From positions 1-40,878 of IMG/VR virus record IMGVR_UViG_3300045110_000103: 40,878 nucleotides of DNA. The stretch is one strand, 5' to 3'. Shown one piece after another: positions 37,245 to 40,878 of this stretch; within the stretch, counting starts at the first letter, position 1, and every line of letters starts with the position of its first letter. The translations under genes were made by a program, and so were the position numbers. The notes beneath the pieces were generated by a model that was given only the letters and a program-made list of their open reading frames with translations, had not been told where the DNA came from and made no database searches. This DNA is from a virus.

Positions 37245-38632
37245 GCGAGCCATGCCGGCACCTCGACAGGTCGGTCGTAGCCGCGGAGGCGGTCGATCCG
37301 CAGCGCGTCGCCCATATGCGCCACGAGCGCGTCAAACATCCGGTCAGCCAGGTCGGCCTTGCGCTGGAGATTGTCGAGCGCCCGGCTGCCGCCCTCGGTG
37401 GTCACGATGTCCACGACGACGGGCGAGCGTTGGCCGAACCGCCATGAGCGGCGGACGGCTTGGTAGTACTGCTCGTAGGAATGGCTGGGGAAGAACGTCA
37501 TGCGGTGGCAGTGCTGCCAGTTGAGGCCCCACGCCCCGATCTTCGGCTTCGTCACGAGGACGCGGATCTCGCCACGACTGAACGCGCGGAGTTTGTCCTC
37601 CTTCTCGTCAGGGCCGTCCGAGCCCGCGACCTGGACTGCACCCGGGATGGTGCGGGCGAGCCGGTCGCCCTCCGCGTTGAGGTGACACCACGCCACCGCC
37701 GAGTCCGCGTCGGCCAAGAGGTCGACCACTTGGTCACATCGTTCCCCGATGGTCCGTCGCGCCTCTTCCCGTTCCTCGTCGAGCCCGATGGCGGGGAGGT
37801 CGAATAGGGTGCCCTCAGGCCGGGTCATCGCCTGGACGACATGCTCGCGGTGCTCGAGCGGCGGCAGGACGAAACCGTCGTCATCGAAGCCGAGGTCGGA
37901 CGGGCGGCGGACCGATCGGGCCCACGAGCAGACCCACCGCCAGAACGCCTCTTCGGCGTGGCCCTTGAACCGCCACTTGGGCGCACCGAATGACCCGACC
38001 GCCGACCAGCGGAACCGGCCGCCGCGCGTGGCCGAGTTATTCATGTCGTTCTTGAAGAAGCGGTTGAGCATGTCCATGTGGCCGAGGTACCCGAGGGCCT
38101 CGGAGGACGTGCCGAGTTCGATGTAGTCGTTCGGCGCCGCGGTCGCGGTGCAGAGGAGGCGGTAGCGCATCTTCCGCATGTAGTCGGTGACGAGCGCGCG
38201 GTGCTTGCCGTCGAAGCTCTTGATGGCGCTCGACTCGTCGCACACCATGCCGCCGAGGATCGCCGGGTCGAAGAGGTGCAGCCGCTCGTAGTTCGTCACG
38301 TTGATGCCCGGCCGGACTGATCCGTCGCGGGAGATGTGCGCCTCGAGCCCGAACTTCGCGGCCTCAGCCTCGGTCTGGAAGCCGACCGCGAGCGGCGTCA
38401 CGATGAGGACCGGCTTGGCGGTGTGACGGACGACGTTCTCGGCCCACACCAGCTGCATCGGCGTCTTGCCGAGCCCGCAGTCGGCGAAGATCGCCCCGCG
38501 GCCCTGCCGGATCGCCCATTCGGTGAGCAGCGCTTGGAACGGGAAGAGGAAGTCCGGCATCCAGTCGGGCTCGAAGCCGTCCGCGCCGTCCAGTTGGACC
38601 TTCCGGTCGAGGAAGTCGGCGTAGCTGATCAT
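37241..38632 (-). CDS. SF2 (SNF2-like) helicase
   Basis: 463 residues. Q-like region FPFQALLTEWA, Walker A DCGLGKT (~51-57), DESS box (~132-135) in place of DEAH, motif III LLCTATAAPND, and motif VI QAVRRSWRFGQ (~391-401). This is the phage-type DNA helicase/translocase common beside recombination genes. ATGA overlaps at both ends. Role in replication, repair or recombination inferred. Confidence 0.9.
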   Translation of the reverse strand: MISYADFLDRKVQLDGADGFEPDWMPDFLFPFQALLTEWAIRQGRGAIFADCGLGKTPMQLVWAENVVRHTAKPVLIVTPLAVGFQTEAEAAKFGLEAHISRDGSVRPGINVTNYERLHLFDPAILGGMVCDESSAIKSFDGKHRALVTDYMRKMRYRLLCTATAAPNDYIELGTSSEALGYLGHMDMLNRFFKNDMNNSATRGGRFRWSAVGSFGAPKWRFKGHAEEAFWRWVCSWARSVRRPSDLGFDDDGFVLPPLEHREHVVQAMTRPEGTLFDLPAIGLDEEREEARRTIGERCDQVVDLLADADSAVAWCHLNAEGDRLARTIPGAVQVAGSDGPDEKEDKLRAFSRGEIRVLVTKPKIGAWGLNWQHCHRMTFFPSHSYEQYYQAVRRSWRFGQRSPVVVDIVTTEGGSRALDNLQRKADLADRMFDALVAHMGDALRIDRLRGYDRPVEVPAWLA

Positions 38633-39120
38633 GTCGGCTCCCCGTGATGCTCGGCGAACTCATCGAGGTCGAGGACGATGAGGCGGCGTCCGCCGCGACC
38701 GGGCTGGATGAGGGCCACGCCGCGCATCTCCCGCCCGGCCGGGATGGCGTCGATCCACTCCGTGACTTGCGTGAGGGAGGGGTAGCGGGCGAGCTTCTTC
38801 ACCTGGAGGCGGCACCAGCCGGGGCGTTCCACGTCCCACGGATGGCCGAGCGGGCCGACCTTGCTGGCGCCGAGGGTCCGCGCCACGTCGAGCTCGGCGG
38901 CGCCGCCGCGCTTGCGTGAGTTCCTGCCACGGCGCGCCGCGCTTAGCGAATGCGGCTTCCCGCAGCGGACGCATTCATCGACGTAGACGACGTCACCGTC
39001 AGGCGTCCGCTCGTTGACGATGCCCCACTGGTGCCGACACTTCCGTGCGGCCATCCCCGGCGTAGCGGGGCCAGCCTGCGAGACGAGCATATCGTCGAGG
39101 GAGTCGAAGTCCGGCCTCAT
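38629..39120 (-). CDS. PD-(D/E)XK-like nuclease with zinc ribbon
   Basis: 163 residues. Residues ~28-57 hold C, H, CxxC, H (zinc ribbon). The nuclease core follows: E76 in KRGGAAELDVAR, D96 in HPWDVERPG, and QVKK (~106-109), the (D/E)XK position with Gln replacing the acid. Patterns of this sort occur in phage Holliday-junction resolvase-like proteins. Coupled by ATGA to helicase and RlpA-like genes. Confidence 0.7.
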   Translation of the reverse strand: MRPDFDSLDDMLVSQAGPATPGMAARKCRHQWGIVNERTPDGDVVYVDECVRCGKPHSLSAARRGRNSRKRGGAAELDVARTLGASKVGPLGHPWDVERPGWCRLQVKKLARYPSLTQVTEWIDAIPAGREMRGVALIQPGRGGRRLIVLDLDEFAEHHGEPT

Positions 39121-40025
39121 CGCGCCCGACCGAGAACTTGCACCGATACCTCAGCGATGCCCATCGTCCACCGGACACCCGAGACAGCCTCAAACGTCGG
39201 CACGTCGACGTCGATGACCCGGCCCTTGCGCTGTCCGGCGAGGGAGGGGCCGGCGTCGTTGCTCGTCACCGTCCGGCAGCCGCCGGCGCCGCAGACGCGA
39301 AGCCGCCAGCCCGGGCCGTCGGGCCAGGCGATCCAGCCGTCCCAGCCCGGGCCGTACGTCGTCATGATCCCGGTGCGCACCAGCACCGGCTTGCGCGGCT
39401 CGAGCGTCGGACACGGCCCGGAGCAGAGCGGTGGGATCAGTCCACCGAGGCCCACCGTTCGCGGCGGACAATGTGCCCGATCGTCTGGAACGCCACATCG
39501 AACTGACGGGCTAGGGCTCGCTGGGACTCCCCCTCCGCAGCCAGCCGCCGAATCTCCCGAACCTCCGCACCCGTCAGGCGAGCATAGTGATTGGCTTCCC
39601 CCGACCTCCCCGCCAGGGAGGCCCGGCCCTTGGCTTTGCGATCCGCGATATTGTCGAGGTTCGTTCCCAGCCAAAGGTGAGTCGGCTCGATGCACGGTGG
39701 ATTGTCGCAATGATGGAGAACGTGCATCCCGGGTGGGATTGGCCCATTGGTCAACTCCCAAGCCACTCGATGAGCGGACCGCGAAGGCGTACGCCAGGTC
39801 AACCGCCCGTACCCCTTGACGAACCGACGGCCCTGCCACTCCAGGCACTCCCCCACCCGGATAGCCATCTGCCAGAACTCCGCTTCCGTCCACCGTCGGC
39901 CCGGTTTGCGTCGGATCATTGCTCCCTCCGATACACAGTTGCCCGACTCCCATGCCCGGCATTGCGACCACCGCGGAGCCGAGGGCCAGGAGGAGAGCGA
40001 CGATCGCGGCGGCGATGGCGGTCAT
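39117..40025 (-). CDS. Secreted RlpA-like (double-psi beta-barrel) protein, split by HNH gene
   Basis: 302 codons, open throughout. The first ~22 are a signal peptide (TAIAAAIVALLLALGSAVVA); the last ~110 are a double-psi barrel of the RlpA type (WIAWPDGPGWRLRVCGAGGC, TSNDAGPS, RVIDVDVPTFEAVSGVRW). The middle ~160 codons only mirror the HNH gene in another frame and have no protein-like character. 'LC' occurs on both sides of the insert (GQLCIGG and PPLCSGP), so the parent protein probably ran straight across. RlpA-like domains act on peptidoglycan or bind it. Whether a fusion, a short form or nothing is made is open. Confidence 0.6.
   Translation of the reverse strand: MTAIAAAIVALLLALGSAVVAMPGMGVGQLCIGGSNDPTQTGPTVDGSGVLADGYPGGGVPGVAGPSVRQGVRAVDLAYAFAVRSSSGLGVDQWANPTRDARSPSLRQSTVHRADSPLAGNEPRQYRGSQSQGPGLPGGEVGGSQSLCSPDGCGGSGDSAAGCGGGVPASPSPSVRCGVPDDRAHCPPRTVGLGGLIPPLCSGPCPTLEPRKPVLVRTGIMTTYGPGWDGWIAWPDGPGWRLRVCGAGGCRTVTSNDAGPSLAGQRKGRVIDVDVPTFEAVSGVRWTMGIAEVSVQVLGRAR
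39437..39919 (-). CDS. HNH homing-type endonuclease
   Basis: 160 residues. HVLHHCDNPPCIEPTHLWLGTN (residues ~66-87) with a following N and DRKAKGR is the HNH_3 core: metal-binding His pair, Cys pair and 'THLWLGT'. The C-terminal ~45 residues (GAEVREIRRLAAEGESQRAL ... DVAFQTIGHI) form an HTH that would give target specificity. GGAGGGAG lies before the ATG. Nested in the RlpA-like gene in a different frame; a free-standing insertion, without visible intron core. Confidence 0.88.
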   Translation of the reverse strand: MIRRKPGRRWTEAEFWQMAIRVGECLEWQGRRFVKGYGRLTWRTPSRSAHRVAWELTNGPIPPGMHVLHHCDNPPCIEPTHLWLGTNLDNIADRKAKGRASLAGRSGEANHYARLTGAEVREIRRLAAEGESQRALARQFDVAFQTIGHIVRRERWASVD

Positions 40026-40456
40026 GCGTCCACCGGGAGGTCGAGTTTCCGGTAGGCGTCGATGATGGTCGGGCTCCCGTTCTTCGGTGCGCGCTCTTGC
40101 GCGCGCGTTGGCTCGGTTTGGTTAGGCTCGGCTCGGTTAGGCATCGTTTCCGCAGTGCCGTGCCTAATGCGGGCCGCATGGCTAGCGGCACTGCTCCGAG
40201 CAGTGCGCTCCGCATCCATGCCCTTGATGCGGTAGTACGGCCCTCGGGCGATCGTGAGGACGAGCCCGGCATCTACCAAGACACGGAGTGGGCGAGGACG
40301 CGCGGAGCGGGGCACTTCCGGCAGTGCGGGCCACATGGCCTCGGCTACCGTAAGGAGGCGGATATACGTCGCGAGGGCCGCATCGTCATGCCAGACGTCG
40401 GCATAGTCCCGCTGGAGGTCCACGTAATAGATGCGTGAATACGGCCGGTCTGCCAT
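40022..40456 (-). CDS. Winged-helix replication/regulatory-type protein, allele 2
   Basis: 144 residues. The same domain plan as allele 1: a winged-helix part (RDYADVWHDDAALATYIRLL ... LVDAGLVLTIARGPYYRIKG), a linker made of short repeats (PNRAEPNQTEPTRA), and the identical tail RAQERAPKNGSPTIIDAY. AGGAG lies 6 nt before the ATG. The domain is as different from allele 1 as distant family members would be, whereas flanking DNA is nearly the same; a swapped cassette is the best explanation. Confidence 0.65.
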   Translation of the reverse strand: MADRPYSRIYYVDLQRDYADVWHDDAALATYIRLLTVAEAMWPALPEVPRSARPRPLRVLVDAGLVLTIARGPYYRIKGMDAERTARSSAASHAARIRHGTAETMPNRAEPNQTEPTRAQERAPKNGSPTIIDAYRKLDLPVDA

Positions 40457-40468
40457 GCGCGACTCCTG

Positions 40469-40511
40469 CTTGCTCAGGGCGGGCGGCCCGGAGTGAGCAA
40501 GCACTCCGGGC
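40469..40511 (-). promoter_or_regulatory. H-type pseudoknot in leader, allele 2
   Basis: Stem GCCCGGAGTG / CACTCCGGGC with loop CTTGCT, which pairs with AGCAAG 11 nt downstream before CAGGAG. Against allele 1 there are two base-pair swaps in the loop helix and one in the stem, each compensated, while the 11-nt connector is unchanged. Confidence 0.75.
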
Positions 40512-40523
40512 GCTCTCCCGCGA

Positions 40524-40546
40524 TCGACGGTTCCGGGTTCCGTCGA
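40524..40546 (-). promoter_or_regulatory. Upstream leader hairpin, allele 2
   Basis: Stem TCGACGG / CCGTCGA, 7 bp, with a 9-nt loop; the counterpart of 541-559. Confidence 0.45.
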
Positions 40547-40559
40547 CATCATCGTACCA

Positions 40560-40877
40560 CTACGACCGAAGCTCGCGCGTCTCGAAGAAGCCGTCAAGGT
40601 CGGAGTATTCGGCGATGGCTCGGCGGACGAGACGGCTGGCGTAGTGGTCATTGATCTTGAAGCCGTCCTCTGGTCCGACCTGGATGTTCCGGTCGTAGCG
40701 GATCGTCTCGATGATGGCCTTGTGGCTGTAGTGGCGCCAGCCGCGCTTTCGCAGCGCAAGAGCCCGGAGGACCAGTTCGGAGTACACGAGGTAACCGTCG
40801 CGGGTGAGCATCCACTCATCGAACCGTTGCTGGATGGACGCCCGACGGGCTGGAGTCATCCACAAGCTGTCCATCAT
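40560..40877 (-). CDS. Conserved phage protein of unknown function, copy 2
   Basis: 105 residues, the near-identical counterpart of the gene at 575-892 (two substitutions). Its start codon is one base from the window end, so its own upstream overlap cannot be seen; joining the ends would place it after the 64-residue gene. Confidence 0.75.
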   Translation of the reverse strand: MMDSLWMTPARRASIQQRFDEWMLTRDGYLVYSELVLRALALRKRGWRHYSHKAIIETIRYDRNIQVGPEDGFKINDHYASRLVRRAIAEYSDLDGFFETRELRS

Positions 40878-40878
40878 G

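Larger units (their letters stand above)
39974..40878. repeat. Right copy of imperfect terminal direct repeat
   Basis: Partner of 1-893; see that entry for the comparison. Its left part covers the start of the RlpA-like gene. Identity breaks just after the short GC hairpin (40089-40104) in the 3' end of the winged-helix gene and resumes around its start codon. Confidence 0.85.

Noticed and set aside
39420-39935. Group I intron around the HNH gene
   Set aside because: The HNH gene fills nearly all of the insert, leaving no room for an intron core.
1-40878. Integrase, attachment site, tRNA or polymerase genes
   Set aside because: None seen on reading both strands; regulators alone do not show lysogeny.

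Overview
The window looks like an almost complete genome of a high-GC tailed phage with a long, non-contractile (siphovirus-type) tail. It holds a canonical head-tail module: small and large terminase, portal, prohead protease, HK97-type capsid, adaptors, tail terminator, tail tube, frameshifted tail chaperones, tape measure and receptor-binding protein. There is also a lysis region and a recombination/regulation region. I see no integrase, DNA polymerase, primase, tRNA or CRISPR array. The host cannot be named. High GC, GTG/TTG starts and apparently leaderless promoters would fit an actinobacterium-like or Chloroflexota-like host, but that is inference.

Almost everything is on the minus strand, so it reads right to left. 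Genes are packed with ATGA/GTGA/TGATG stop-start overlaps, which I used to fix most starts and to recover several genes of 17-56 codons. The two ends (1-893 and 39974-40878) are near-identical and carry the same genes. The simplest reading is a circular or terminally redundant genome of about 40 kb whose ends come from two strains. The copies differ sharply only in the N-terminal domain of a winged-helix protein, and its 5' leader RNA shows compensatory base changes.

Layout. 40.9-34.3 kb, continuing at 4.3-0 kb across the join, is the early-type region. It begins at a TTGACA/TAGGAT promoter driving a leaderless HTH gene, and includes micro-proteins, a putative annealing protein, a LuxR-type HTH protein, the winged-helix gene, an RlpA-like secreted protein with an HNH gene inside it, a PD-(D/E)XK-like nuclease, a helicase, a MazG-like protein, a DNA methyltransferase and an alanine-repeat protein. 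34.3-30.6 kb carries small accessory genes, a beta-helix protein, a papain-like endolysin candidate and three small holin-like membrane proteins. 30.6-18.5 kb runs from terminase to capsid. 18.5-4.3 kb holds adaptors and tail genes.

Two accessory blocks sit inside the structural module. One has glycosyltransferases and methyltransferases (13.8-18.2 kb and 23.1-24.4 kb), which suggests glycosylated virions. The other (21.2-22.9 kb) is a MuF-like/RelA-SpoT-like fusion protein, a toxin candidate, tail-to-tail with a separately promoted plus-strand cassette of a 19-codon leader ORF, an HTH protein and a 74-residue protein. This toxin cassette and the covarying pseudoknot leader are the most likely new biology in the window.
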